Source: RGIG1934 sp964492545
GTDB lineage: Bacteria; Bacillota; Clostridia; Lachnospirales; Lachnospiraceae
Length of the DNA stretch: 10,741 bases
Direction of reading: 5' to 3'
Assembly: GCA_964492545.1 (NCBI GenBank)
Contig: CAZBKO010000081.1
Span: 1-10,741, forward strand
Part shown: positions 1 through 6,932 of the stretch, piece by piece
How the letters are laid out: each line of letters begins with the position of its first letter
Position numbering within the stretch: the stretch's first letter is position 1
The notes under the pieces: generated by a model
What the model was told of the DNA's origin: nothing
Databases searched by the model: none
Seen by the model: only the letters and a program-made list of their open reading frames with translations
Program-made: the position numbers and the translations under genes

Positions 1-2771
1 TATATGACGAATCCGGAAACCATGACAAATGTGTTGCAATGTGTGACCAGGTTATTTTGTGGTTCAGCGAAGGCAAATATGTTGAGAAGGCTATGGAGCT
101 TAAGATGAAGTATGAGCCACTCACCAAGGATCAACAGGAGAAATACGACAACAGAGTATCACTTAGAAAGTCTAAGATTGAGGATGCTCCTGCAGCTATT
201 CCGGTTGAAAGTGCAGAAGCTGACCAGGCTAAGTTTGATGCTAAGGAAGAACTTTTGAACAAGACCTTTGGCAGTCTTCCTATTTTCAAGGATGAGCCAC
301 AGGAGGATGAGTCTGACCCTGAGACTAATACTAAGGCAGATGAATCAGAGGAAAACATAGAGATTGATGTTGAAGATGATGATACGGCAGAATCCATGGA
401 AGAGGTAGCAGAACAGCCACAGGAAGCTTCTGATGTCAATGATGTCAATAATGTCAATAATGATATGAAGAAGCTTGATGAGGAAATGTATGGCAATAAG
501 AATACAATAGAATTCTACGATTTTACTGATGTTAGAAAGGACAAAATGTCTAAGATTGGCGAGGATTTAATGAAGACAGCTGAGATTGATATTGATGAAA
601 TCAATTTTAGAGCCATGAATGTCAGTGAGTATGATACTGCAAATATACAGGCTGCTATTGCTAAGAGCATGGAAATTATTATGAATGAAAGCAATAGAGG
701 TGACAGTACAGCCCAGGAAGAGGTAGAAGAGTCAGAAACTGACAACCCTGAGAAGACAAAGAGAATTGATACAGAACAGATCAAGACAATGATGGGTGAA
801 GATACAGACAAGGATACAGCAAGAGCTGCCGGGGTCAGAAGTGCATTTGATCAGCCAACAGAGGAAGAACAGCAGAGAGAAGCACTTATGAATGAGGCGA
901 AGATAAATATCATGAAGGAACACTTGGAGAAAGAGAAAGCTGAAAGCTCTAAGGATGAAAGTATTTATCATACAGTTCCGTTAAGTCCGTTATTTGAGCA
1001 GGAAGAGGATGGACAGATTGGTCTCGCAGAGAATGAGAATGTTGATGAGCAGATTGAAGGACAGATGACAATTGAAGAAGTTCTTCATGAGATGGAAATC
1101 CGTGAAAAATATGAGAAGGCTTTGGCGGAAGTTGCTAAGTACGAAGCAGAAATCAAGAAGCAGGAAGAGAGACGCAAGGCGAGAGAGGCTGTCATTATTG
1201 AGCCTGATATTATGAGTACAACAGACAACACCGAAGAAGATACCCTGAGTGATGATGGCGACGAGCTTGTTCAGGTTGAGGATAGCGGCGAATCTGACTG
1301 GATTGAGAACACTGGAGATATTCCTACAGATGAGGTAAATGAAGCTTCTGCTGAGGACGAAGATGTTCAGGAAGAATCGGAAGAAGCATCTGGTGATGAT
1401 TCGGAAGAGGAAATAGATGAACAGCAGGATTTGATTAATGCACTTTTTGGTGAGGCACCTGAAGAAGAGCCTGAGGAAGAAGAGCAGGAGTTAGATGAGA
1501 CATCACCTGAAGAGGAATTAGCGGATAGTGATAATGATGACGAGGATACACAGGCTGTTGATTCAGATGGCAGTAATATAGCAGGGATTGCCGCAACCGG
1601 AGCAGCATTGGCTGGAACTGTTGTTGGTGCAGCTGAGTCAGTCGCTGCTGCTGTACAGGAAACAGCAGAAGAAGGTATAGCGAATGCGGTTGATATGAGT
1701 GTGCCGGAATCGGAAGCACAGTTGGAAGCTGCAATAACAGAAGAACCTAAGATGGAACCGGAAGCAGAGATAGAAGCAGTGGAAGAAACTGAAACAGAGC
1801 CGGAAGCAGAGATAGAAGCAGTGGAAGAAACTGAAACGGAGCCGGAAGCAGAGATAGAAGCAGTGGAAGAAACTGAAACAGAGCCGGAAGCAGAGATAGA
1901 AGCAGTGGAAGAAACTGAAACGGAAACAGAAGCTGATAAGGAAATGTCAGAAGACAAGCCTGAACCTAATAAAGTAGTAGTACAGAATAGGGATGAGGAA
2001 GAGCTTGGAAGACTAAGACTAAATGATGAATACAGAGCAGTATTTGCTGATTTTCTTGATGTGCCGGGACTTGAAGAACAGCTGGTATCAACAATTGATA
2101 AGCTGATAAATAACTTCGAGATGGATGGAACATCGAAGAACAACAATGTTCTTATTATGGGAGATACTAAGACTGGCAAGACAACATTGGCACTTGGAAT
2201 AATCAAGGTAGCCAACAGAGGTCGTGGTCATGGAAGACCTGGAAGAAAGGTAGCTAAGATTAAGGCCGAGGTTCTCAATAAAAAGGGCGTAACATCTGCA
2301 ATGCCTAAGATTCTTGGAGCTGATTTGGTTATTGAGAAGGCTGGAAATCTTACACCTACCACAGTAGTCGACCTCATTGAAGTTATGAAGACATACACAG
2401 AGGAAATGCTTATTGTCATGGAGGATGATCAGGCTGCACTTGAAAGACTGACAAATACAACACCGGAGCTTAAAAAAGTATTTGATAATCAGATATATAT
2501 CAAAGGCTATGATGCGGATGATTATGTAAGAATGGCAAAGGATTATGCAGCTAAGAGAAGATATGTGGTTAATGAAATGGGAACCCTCGCACTGTATGCC
2601 AGAGTTGGAGATATCTTTGGAAGAAATCAATGTGTCACAAGAGAAGAGCTCGAGGATATAATTGATGAAGCAATCAATCATGCTGAACATGGAGGACTTA
2701 AAAAGCTCTTTGGAAGAATGAGAAGAGGAAAAGAAGAATTCGGACTGTTAAAAGAAGAAGATTTTGTATAA
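1..2771 (+). CDS. Large acidic protein with C-terminal degenerate AAA (CbbX/SpoVK-like) ATPase domain, 5'-truncated
   Basis: The reading frame is open to the left edge (upstream codons read ...YDESGNHDKCVA before the Met at 39), so the true start lies outside the window. Residues below are numbered from the Met at 39. The first 60 residues are helical and could end a TPR-like domain (weak). Residues 60-680 form a very Glu/Asp-rich, low-complexity linker containing a probable coiled coil near 350-385, an Ala/Gly-rich hydrophobic island near 512-540 and four 14-residue repeats near 573-628. The C-terminal 220 residues resemble an AAA domain: Walker A GDTKTGKTT at 708-716 and a Walker B-like MLIVMEDD at 790-797. 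TPELKKVFDN at 808-817 sits where CbbX/SpoVK proteins have NPGL-SRF, so the usual arginine is replaced. A basic C-terminus (KKLFGRMRRGK) follows. The AAA assignment is fairly secure; the cellular role is unknown. It could be a remodelling or scaffold ATPase of low activity. Confidence 0.85.
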   Translation, partial: YDESGNHDKCVAMCDQVILWFSEGKYVEKAMELKMKYEPLTKDQQEKYDNRVSLRKSKIEDAPAAIPVESAEADQAKFDAKEELLNKTFGSLPIFKDEPQEDESDPETNTKADESEENIEIDVEDDDTAESMEEVAEQPQEASDVNDVNNVNNDMKKLDEEMYGNKNTIEFYDFTDVRKDKMSKIGEDLMKTAEIDIDEINFRAMNVSEYDTANIQAAIAKSMEIIMNESNRGDSTAQEEVEESETDNPEKTKRIDTEQIKTMMGEDTDKDTARAAGVRSAFDQPTEEEQQREALMNEAKINIMKEHLEKEKAESSKDESIYHTVPLSPLFEQEEDGQIGLAENENVDEQIEGQMTIEEVLHEMEIREKYEKALAEVAKYEAEIKKQEERRKAREAVIIEPDIMSTTDNTEEDTLSDDGDELVQVEDSGESDWIENTGDIPTDEVNEASAEDEDVQEESEEASGDDSEEEIDEQQDLINALFGEAPEEEPEEEEQELDETSPEEELADSDNDDEDTQAVDSDGSNIAGIAATGAALAGTVVGAAESVAAAVQETAEEGIANAVDMSVPESEAQLEAAITEEPKMEPEAEIEAVEETETEPEAEIEAVEETETEPEAEIEAVEETETEPEAEIEAVEETETETEADKEMSEDKPEPNKVVVQNRDEEELGRLRLNDEYRAVFADFLDVPGLEEQLVSTIDKLINNFEMDGTSKNNNVLIMGDTKTGKTTLALGIIKVANRGRGHGRPGRKVAKIKAEVLNKKGVTSAMPKILGADLVIEKAGNLTPTTVVDLIEVMKTYTEEMLIVMEDDQAALERLTNTTPELKKVFDNQIYIKGYDADDYVRMAKDYAAKRRYVVNEMGTLALYARVGDIFGRNQCVTREELEDIIDEAINHAEHGGLKKLFGRMRRGKEEFGLLKEEDFV
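432..458 (+). repeat. Three 9-bp tandem units (Asx-Val-Asn)
   Basis: Units gatgtcaat, gatgtcaat and aatgtcaat follow one another in frame and encode DVN-DVN-NVN inside the acidic linker of the AAA protein. This is a short slippage-type repeat that adds or removes whole residues without shifting the frame. Confidence 0.8.
1755..1922 (+). repeat. Four 42-bp in-frame tandem repeats (14 residues each)
   Basis: The units start at 1755, 1797, 1839 and 1881, and each encodes EPEAEIEAVEETET. They are identical apart from synonymous positions: unit 1 starts GAA and the others GAG, and the last Thr codon alternates ACA, ACG, ACA, ACG. That alternation suggests the latest event duplicated an 84-bp two-unit block. 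The array lies in the acidic linker just before the AAA domain, so copy-number change would lengthen or shorten the linker by 14 residues without a frameshift. Confidence 0.95.
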
Positions 2772-2811
2772 GAAGCATTAATAATTTAGTCAAATATGGG
2801 CATACTTTAAG

Positions 2812-2846
2812 AAGAAAGGTTTATCACTTGGTGGTAAACCTTTCTT
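2812..2846 (+). terminator. Rho-independent terminator after the AAA-protein gene
   Basis: A 16-bp stem (left arm 2812-2827, right arm 2831-2846, one G-T pair) closes a 3-nt TTG loop. It is followed by TAATATTTTC and lies 41 bp after the stop codon. The T tract is moderate because it is partly inside the stem (TTTCTT), but stem length and position make termination likely. Confidence 0.8.
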
Positions 2847-2861
2847 TAATATTTTCATATA

Positions 2862-2934
2862 ACTATTTGTGCAGGAGCATCACAAATAGTATTTGTGGCA
2901 AAAGAGAAAACGGCTGTGCAAATTTCTCTTCGCC
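2862..2934 (+). promoter_or_regulatory. Structured leader with overlapping inverted repeats upstream of the CotF-like gene
   Basis: ACTATTTGTG at 2862-2871 is perfectly complementary to CACAAATAGT at 2881-2890 (9-nt loop). CACAAAT at 2881-2887 can instead pair with ATTTGTG at 2891-2897 (3-nt loop), so the two hairpins exclude each other. A further stem AAGAGAAA (2902-2909) with TTTCTCTT (2923-2930), extended by GGC (2897-2899) with GCC (2932-2934), follows. A TATAAC -10-like hexamer at 2858-2863 has no good -35 partner. If it is used, transcription would begin near 2870, inside the first arm. The structures are seen directly; a regulatory role is inference. Confidence 0.45.
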
Positions 2935-2970
2935 CAGTGGCAAACAGATTGCTCCAGAATGGAGAATAAT

Positions 2971-3429
2971 ATGACATTGACTCAAAAAGAAACAAGCTAT
3001 TTGAAGGATTACCAGAATCAGGAAAAGTTGTGTATTGAGAAGTACACAAAGCATTCACAGGCTGCATGCAGTCCGGGACTTTCAAATATGTTCAGCAGTA
3101 TTGCAAATGAGGAGCAGCAGCATTTAAATACAGTATCAGATATGTTAAATGGAACAGTACCAAGCGTGAGTGGAAGCAGCAATAAATTCGATGAGGACAG
3201 TTTTATGAATACCTATACGTACAATGAAGCCGATAAGAAGAAGGATGAATATTTGTGTACTGACTGCCTTGGTACTGAGAAACACGTATCAGCTGCATAT
3301 AACACAGGAATATTTGAATTCAAAGACACTAATATGAGAGATGTGCTCAATCATATACAGAAGGAAGAACAGCATCATGGTGATATGATTTCAAAATATA
3401 TGACCATGAACGGAATGACAACTCCATAA
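2971..3429 (+). CDS. CotF-like spore coat / ferritin-fold protein
   Basis: This 152-residue protein has the two-half helical architecture of the Coat F family (ferritin-like). The first half carries NEEQQH at 46-51 and the second QKEEQHH at 130-136, each on a helix preceded by a Glu-containing helix (EKLCIEKY at 18-25, GTEKH at 101-105). These are candidate metal-binding EExxH positions. There is no signal peptide or membrane segment, so it is cytosolic or assembled on the spore surface. The start at 2971 was chosen because GGAG (2961-2964) precedes it by 6 nt; the frame can be extended only to a TTG at 2893 that lies inside the leader hairpins and gives an atypical Cys/Trp/Lys-rich extension. 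It is monocistronic, with a terminator on each side. In family terms it may be a coat component, but the name does not prove that this organism sporulates. Confidence 0.85.
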   Translation: MTLTQKETSYLKDYQNQEKLCIEKYTKHSQAACSPGLSNMFSSIANEEQQHLNTVSDMLNGTVPSVSGSSNKFDEDSFMNTYTYNEADKKKDEYLCTDCLGTEKHVSAAYNTGIFEFKDTNMRDVLNHIQKEEQHHGDMISKYMTMNGMTTP

Positions 3430-3437
3430 TACGAAAA

Positions 3438-3478
3438 AAGCGGTCATACTAATCCACATGGAAGAAGTATGACCGTTT
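3438..3478. terminator. Bidirectional terminator between convergent genes
   Basis: CGGTCATACT (3441-3450) pairs perfectly with AGTATGACCG (3466-3475). Outer A-T and G-T pairs lengthen the stem, and the 15-nt loop has its own TCC/GGA pairing. Read on the minus strand it ends in GC followed by six Ts, serving the DUF4097 gene well. On the plus strand it ends in TTTATC, adequate for the CotF-like gene, whose stop is only 9 bp upstream. Confidence 0.88.
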
Positions 3479-3488
3479 ATCATATTAC

Positions 3489-4253
3489 TTATTTAAATGT
3501 TATATCTGTTTCGCCGATTCCTATATCAGTTGAAATTGTTCCGGAAGGGCTTGTATCATTATCGTATTTGCCATTTGTATTATCGTGAACTTTGGATTCA
3601 CCAAGACCATGGTCTTTATCAATATCGTAGTTATCTGGATTTCCTGCAAGGTTAAGTGAAATCTCGCCAATGCCATTTTCAATCTTATTGCTTCCTGACA
3701 TTGTTCCGGTTAAAGAAATTTCTCCCACGCCAAGGTCTATTTTTGAGTCGTTTACCGTAACGTTATCAAGAGACAACTCTCCAACGCCACAGTCAATTTT
3801 CAGCGAACCATTGACAACTAAATCATTGAGCTTCATTTTACCGGCACCAAAGTCAATATTAACATCATCAAAATCTGCATTTTCTGGAATTGTAACAGTA
3901 ATTTTTGAATTAACACTTTGATTTCCAAAAGGTGAAAAAGACCATCCGGAGCTGTCAATTTTTAATGTAGTATCTTTTACAAGACATTTATAGTCAGAAG
4001 AAACATTTTTTGCAGTTACCATAAAATCATCGCCGCTTACAATGGTAAGTGTACCAACAGACATATCTATATCAATGTTTTTGATTATAGCCTTTTCAAA
4101 ATCCTTTTCGTCTGAAATCACATCCTTGTTCCAGCCTGCCAATCCGCCAATAACAGATATCGATACCTGAAGAATCGAGATTACAATGCTGAATGCAAGA
4201 AAAATAGCAAAGCCTGCGGCAACATATTTAATTATTTTCTGGGCTGTTGTCAT
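3489..4253 (-). CDS. DUF4097-type beta-solenoid membrane protein (LiaG-like)
   Basis: This 254-residue protein has one N-terminal hydrophobic segment (about 8-40) that would anchor it, followed by an extracytoplasmic repeat domain. The domain shows six rungs built on a GxGE motif: GAGK 136-139, GVGE 156-159, GVGE 175-178, GIGE 194-197, GLGE 216-219 and GIGE 245-248, mostly 19-22 residues apart. This matches the DUF4097 putative adhesin/LiaG-type beta-helix. The start at 4253 overlaps the TGA stop of the upstream LiaF-like gene (ATGA), and GGAGG at 12 nt upstream lies within that gene's last codons, so translation is coupled. A longer frame to 4280 would lose this arrangement. Its pairing with a LiaF-like gene suggests envelope-stress sensing or damping; no function is proven. 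Confidence 0.88.
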   Translation of the reverse strand: MTTAQKIIKYVAAGFAIFLAFSIVISILQVSISVIGGLAGWNKDVISDEKDFEKAIIKNIDIDMSVGTLTIVSGDDFMVTAKNVSSDYKCLVKDTTLKIDSSGWSFSPFGNQSVNSKITVTIPENADFDDVNIDFGAGKMKLNDLVVNGSLKIDCGVGELSLDNVTVNDSKIDLGVGEISLTGTMSGSNKIENGIGEISLNLAGNPDNYDIDKDHGLGESKVHDNTNGKYDNDTSPSGTISTDIGIGETDITFK

Positions 4254-4930
4254 TTTATATCGATACCTCCAAACATGCATGTTGCATTTACAAAAATAGT
4301 AGGTGCGTTAAGGTCGTTTATATCATTGGCTTTGTTGCTTACACCGCCGAAAATAGGGACAGAAGAAACCTTAACATTTACATTGGCAGGGACAAATAAG
4401 TCAACACCGGCAAAAATGCTTGTGCAGTTAATTACAACATCTTCGGTAATTATTGCATCTCTAAGATTTAATTCAACGCTGCCAAATACTGCATTAATCA
4501 CTGTTCCATTAAAAGGAGCATTTGGAAAAATAGTTTTGTTTGAGCTGAATACTGCACTATATTCCGGAGTGGAACTGTTATACAGCTTCTGTGTTGCTTC
4601 AGTTGTAGGCTTCTTGGCAGAAAACGAATTTCTGAAAATAATGCATACACCGATAAGTATAAGAATTACAGGGACAAATAATTTACTAATTGTTTCACCG
4701 CTGATAACATTTTGAGATGCCAACAGGAATGATGAACCGATGAATAGACCAATTAATCCTGAAAACTGAATTCCATTTTTGATAAGTGATGTAACACTGG
4801 GAATAATTATAAATAAAGGCCACCAGCTCCAAAGGCTGAAATGCCATCCTAAAAATGAATTTCCTATATAAAATATTCCCACGATTATGAAGGCAAGCCC
4901 CCAAATTAGATTTGAACTTTTATTTCTCAT
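4250..4930 (-). CDS. LiaF-like membrane protein (cell-wall-active antibiotic response domain)
   Basis: The 226-residue product starts with four hydrophobic segments (about 8-24, 34-50, 57-72 and 84-99), then a polar linker, then a C-terminal domain with the recurring FG/FAG-G motif of the LiaF/VraT-type family: VFGSVELNLRDA at 148-159, IFAGVDLFVPANVNV at 172-186, PIFGGV at 192-197 and CMFGGIDI at 218-225. In Bacillus, LiaF restrains the LiaRS two-component system that reacts to cell-wall antibiotics. No kinase or response regulator is present here, so partners must be elsewhere or different. The start at 4930 is preceded by AAAGGAAAGGAT, a good ribosome site. The frame runs on to 5104, but that part is promoter DNA and lacks a ribosome site. 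It is first in a two-gene operon with the DUF4097 gene. Confidence 0.88.
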   Translation of the reverse strand: MRNKSSNLIWGLAFIIVGIFYIGNSFLGWHFSLWSWWPLFIIIPSVTSLIKNGIQFSGLIGLFIGSSFLLASQNVISGETISKLFVPVILILIGVCIIFRNSFSAKKPTTEATQKLYNSSTPEYSAVFSSNKTIFPNAPFNGTVINAVFGSVELNLRDAIITEDVVINCTSIFAGVDLFVPANVNVKVSSVPIFGGVSNKANDINDLNAPTIFVNATCMFGGIDIK

Positions 4931-4973
4931 AATTTCATATCCTTTCCTTTGATTGATTTGATTGTGAGTCAAT

Positions 4974-4979
4974 ATTATA
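4974..4979 (-). promoter_or_regulatory. Probable -10 box for the LiaF-like/DUF4097 operon
   Basis: A perfect TATAAT on the minus strand lies 44 bp before the LiaF-like start codon. The -35 is poor: TTGTTA at 4995-5000 leaves a 15-bp spacer, which would suit activator-dependent expression. A 7-bp inverted repeat, ATGACAT (4984-4990) and ATGTCAT (5008-5014), spans the -35 zone and could be an operator. Farther upstream, ATATCATTT occurs twice (5013-5021 and 5031-5039). Confidence 0.5.
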
Positions 4980-5048
4980 ATGAATGACATAAGATAACAA
5001 GTTACAAATGTCATATCATTTGCATAACAAATATCATTTATTAAAAAA

Positions 5049-5077
5049 TAGACTAGAAAAATGGTATATTCTATGAT
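5049..5077 (+). promoter_or_regulatory. Sigma-A-type promoter for the transketolase operon
   Basis: TAGACT (5049-5054, 4/6) is separated by exactly 17 bp from TATGAT (5072-5077, 5/6), predicting a start near 5084 and a leader of about 55 nt. TAGACTA (5049-5055) and TAGTCTA (5079-5085) form an inverted repeat that brackets the promoter from the -35 to the start site, a possible operator. Confidence 0.65.
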
Positions 5078-5139
5078 ATAGTCTAATTCGTAAAATAGTG
5101 TCAAAGTGTTCGCGTTATTGAACAGAAAGGTGTTACGTT

Positions 5140-5976
5140 ATGAATCAGTTAGAACTTAAGAAGACAGCTAACGAAGTTAGAAAAGGTATTGTAACTGCAG
5201 TACACAGTGCGAAGTCAGGACATCCGGGCGGCTCACTATCAGCAGCAGATATTTTAACCTATTTATATTTTGAAGAGATGAATATTGATCCTAAGAATCC
5301 TAAGATGGAAGAGAGAGACAGATTCGTTTTATCTAAGGGACATGTTGCTCCAGCTCTTTACTCTGTATTAGCACAGAGAGGATATTTTCCTGTAGAAGAT
5401 CTTACAACATTGAGAAAAGTAGGTTCTTATCTTCAGGGACACCCGGATATGAAAGGAACTCCTGGCGTAGACATGTCAAGTGGTTCGCTTGGACAGGGTA
5501 TTTCTGTAGCAGTAGGTATGGCATTATCTGCAAAGCTTCAGAATAGAGATTATAGAGTATACACATTACTTGGCGATGGCGAGATTCAGGAAGGACAGGT
5601 TTGGGAGGCATCAATGTTTGCCGGACACAGAAAGCTTGACAATCTTGTGGTTTTCGTTGATAACAATGGATTACAGATAGATGGAAATGTTGATAATGTA
5701 TGTTCACCATATCCAATTGATGAGAAATTCAAAGCATTTAACTTTAATGTAATTAATATAGATGCACATGATTTTGCACAGATAGAGGACGCCCTTAAGA
5801 AAGCAAGAGAAACAAAGGGAATGCCTACAGCTATCATTGCTAAGAGCATTAAGGGTAAGGGCGTTTCATTTATGGAAAATAGAGCTGAATGGCATGGCAG
5901 TGCTCCAAATGACGAGAAGTACGAAATCGCCATGGAAGAACTTAAGAAAGCAGGTGAAGCATTATGTCAGAAGTAA
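5140..5976 (+). CDS. Transketolase, N-terminal (thiamine-diphosphate-binding) subunit
   Basis: This 278-residue protein is the PP/TPP-binding half of a split transketolase, which moves two-carbon ketol units between sugar phosphates in the non-oxidative pentose phosphate pathway. Visible family motifs are SGHPGGSLS at 26-34, SKGHVAPALY at 65-74, QGHPD at 99-103 and the diphosphate/Mg-binding GDGEIQEGQVWEA at 145-157, followed by DNNG at 174-177. Length fits the split form; single-chain enzymes are about 650 residues. AGAAAGG lies 9 nt before the ATG. Its end overlaps the C-terminal subunit gene by 13 bp, so the two products are probably made in step and assemble as a heteromer in the cytoplasm. 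Some similar pairs use other sugars, so substrate range is inferred from the family. Confidence 0.96.
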   Translation: MNQLELKKTANEVRKGIVTAVHSAKSGHPGGSLSAADILTYLYFEEMNIDPKNPKMEERDRFVLSKGHVAPALYSVLAQRGYFPVEDLTTLRKVGSYLQGHPDMKGTPGVDMSSGSLGQGISVAVGMALSAKLQNRDYRVYTLLGDGEIQEGQVWEASMFAGHRKLDNLVVFVDNNGLQIDGNVDNVCSPYPIDEKFKAFNFNVINIDAHDFAQIEDALKKARETKGMPTAIIAKSIKGKGVSFMENRAEWHGSAPNDEKYEIAMEELKKAGEALCQK

Positions 5977-6905
5977 TTAAGAAAGCAACTAGAGAAGGCT
6001 ATGGTGCCGGACTTGTAGAACTTGGTAAAGAGGCAGATAATCTTATAGTACTTGATGCAGATCTTGCAGAAGCTACTAAGACTAATATGTTTAAGAAGGA
6101 ATTTCCGGACAGACATATAGATTGCGGTATTGCAGAGTGTAATATGATGGGTATTGCTGCTGGACTTTCACTTACAGGATACGTTCCATTTGCAAGCTCA
6201 TTTGCAATGTTCTCAGCAGGAAGAGCATTTGAACAGGTGAGAAATACAATTGGTTATCCACATCTTAATGTCAAAATCGGTGCGACACATGCCGGAATTT
6301 CTGTTGGTGAAGATGGAGCAACACATCAGTGCAACGAGGATATAGCTCTTATGAGAACTATACCTGGAATGACAATTATTAATCCGGCTGATTTTGTTGA
6401 GGCAAAGGCTGCAGTTAAGGCTGCATACAAGCTTAACGGACCAGTTTATTTGAGATTTGGACGTCTTGCAGTTCCAGTTATTAATGATAGAGAAGATTAT
6501 ACATTTGAAATTGGAAAGGGAGTTGTTCTCAAAGAGGGTACAGATGTGACTGTTATAGCAACAGGACTTCCTGTATCAGGAGCTTTGGAGGCTGCTGCAC
6601 AGTTGGAAACAGAAGGTATTTCAGTTGAGGTTATCAACATGCATACAATTAAACCAATTGATGCAGAATTAGTTGTTAAGTCGGCTAAGAAGACAGGCAA
6701 GGTAGTTACAATAGAAGAACATTCAATCATTGGTGGACTTGGAAGTGCTGTGTGTGATGTGTTATGTGAGCAGTGTCCAACACCTGTTACTAAGATTGGT
6801 ATGAATGATCGTTATGGCGAATCCGGACCAGCAGTTGAGCTTGTGCACAAATATGGTTTAGATGCCGATGGAATCGCTAATAAGATAAGAGAAATTGTTA
6901 AATAA
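5964..6905 (+). CDS. Transketolase, C-terminal (pyrimidine-binding) subunit
   Basis: The 313-residue partner carries the pyrimidine-binding domain, including the cofactor-activating glutamate in GIAECNMMGIAAG (E58), the SSFAMFSAGRAFEQVRN segment (78-94) and HAGISVGEDGATHQ (109-122). It also carries the C-terminal transketolase domain with VTVIATG (195-201) and EEHSIIGGLGSAV (251-263). The ATG lies inside the last codons of the N-terminal subunit gene (ATTATGTCAG), preceded by AGGTGA as ribosome site, so translational coupling is likely. No terminator follows before the zinc-ribbon gene 27 bp downstream. The alternative is a DXP-synthase-like protein, but the split architecture and motif order favour transketolase. 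Confidence 0.96.
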   Translation: MSEVIKKATREGYGAGLVELGKEADNLIVLDADLAEATKTNMFKKEFPDRHIDCGIAECNMMGIAAGLSLTGYVPFASSFAMFSAGRAFEQVRNTIGYPHLNVKIGATHAGISVGEDGATHQCNEDIALMRTIPGMTIINPADFVEAKAAVKAAYKLNGPVYLRFGRLAVPVINDREDYTFEIGKGVVLKEGTDVTVIATGLPVSGALEAAAQLETEGISVEVINMHTIKPIDAELVVKSAKKTGKVVTIEEHSIIGGLGSAVCDVLCEQCPTPVTKIGMNDRYGESGPAVELVHKYGLDADGIANKIREIVK

Positions 6906-6932
6906 CAAACAAAAGAAAGTGGAGGTTAACTT

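Noticed and set aside
1755..1922. Repeat array considered as CRISPR
   Set aside because: The units are contiguous with no variable spacers, and they are in frame within a coding sequence.
1367..2215. Long minus-strand open frame of 282 codons, rich in Ser/Ala/Val
   Set aside because: It is the antisense shadow of the Glu-rich coding strand (GAA/GAG read as TTC/CTC in another register). It repeats in step with the 42-bp array and has no ribosome site or known domain.
2952..2964. CTCC/GGAG hairpin that could hide the ribosome site of the CotF-like gene
   Set aside because: The stem is only 4 bp with a 5-nt loop and mismatches beyond it, too weak to claim as a thermosensor or switch on its own.
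2893..2970. In-frame TTG start giving a 26-residue N-terminal extension of the CotF-like protein
   Set aside because: It has no ribosome site, falls inside overlapping inverted repeats, and encodes residues unlike the family N-terminus. The ATG at 2971 has GGAG at good spacing.
4275..4715. Plus-strand open frame of 146 codons opposite the LiaF-like gene
   Set aside because: It is the antisense shadow of a clear gene, with no ribosome site and no recognisable motifs.
4931..5104. 58-residue upstream extension of the LiaF-like protein
   Set aside because: The region is AT-rich control DNA with a TATAAT on the same strand at 4979-4974, and the internal ATG at 4930 has a strong ribosome site.
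5107..5124. TGTTC/GAACA inverted repeat in the transketolase leader
   Set aside because: With only 5-bp arms and an 8-nt loop, it is expected by chance and has no further support.
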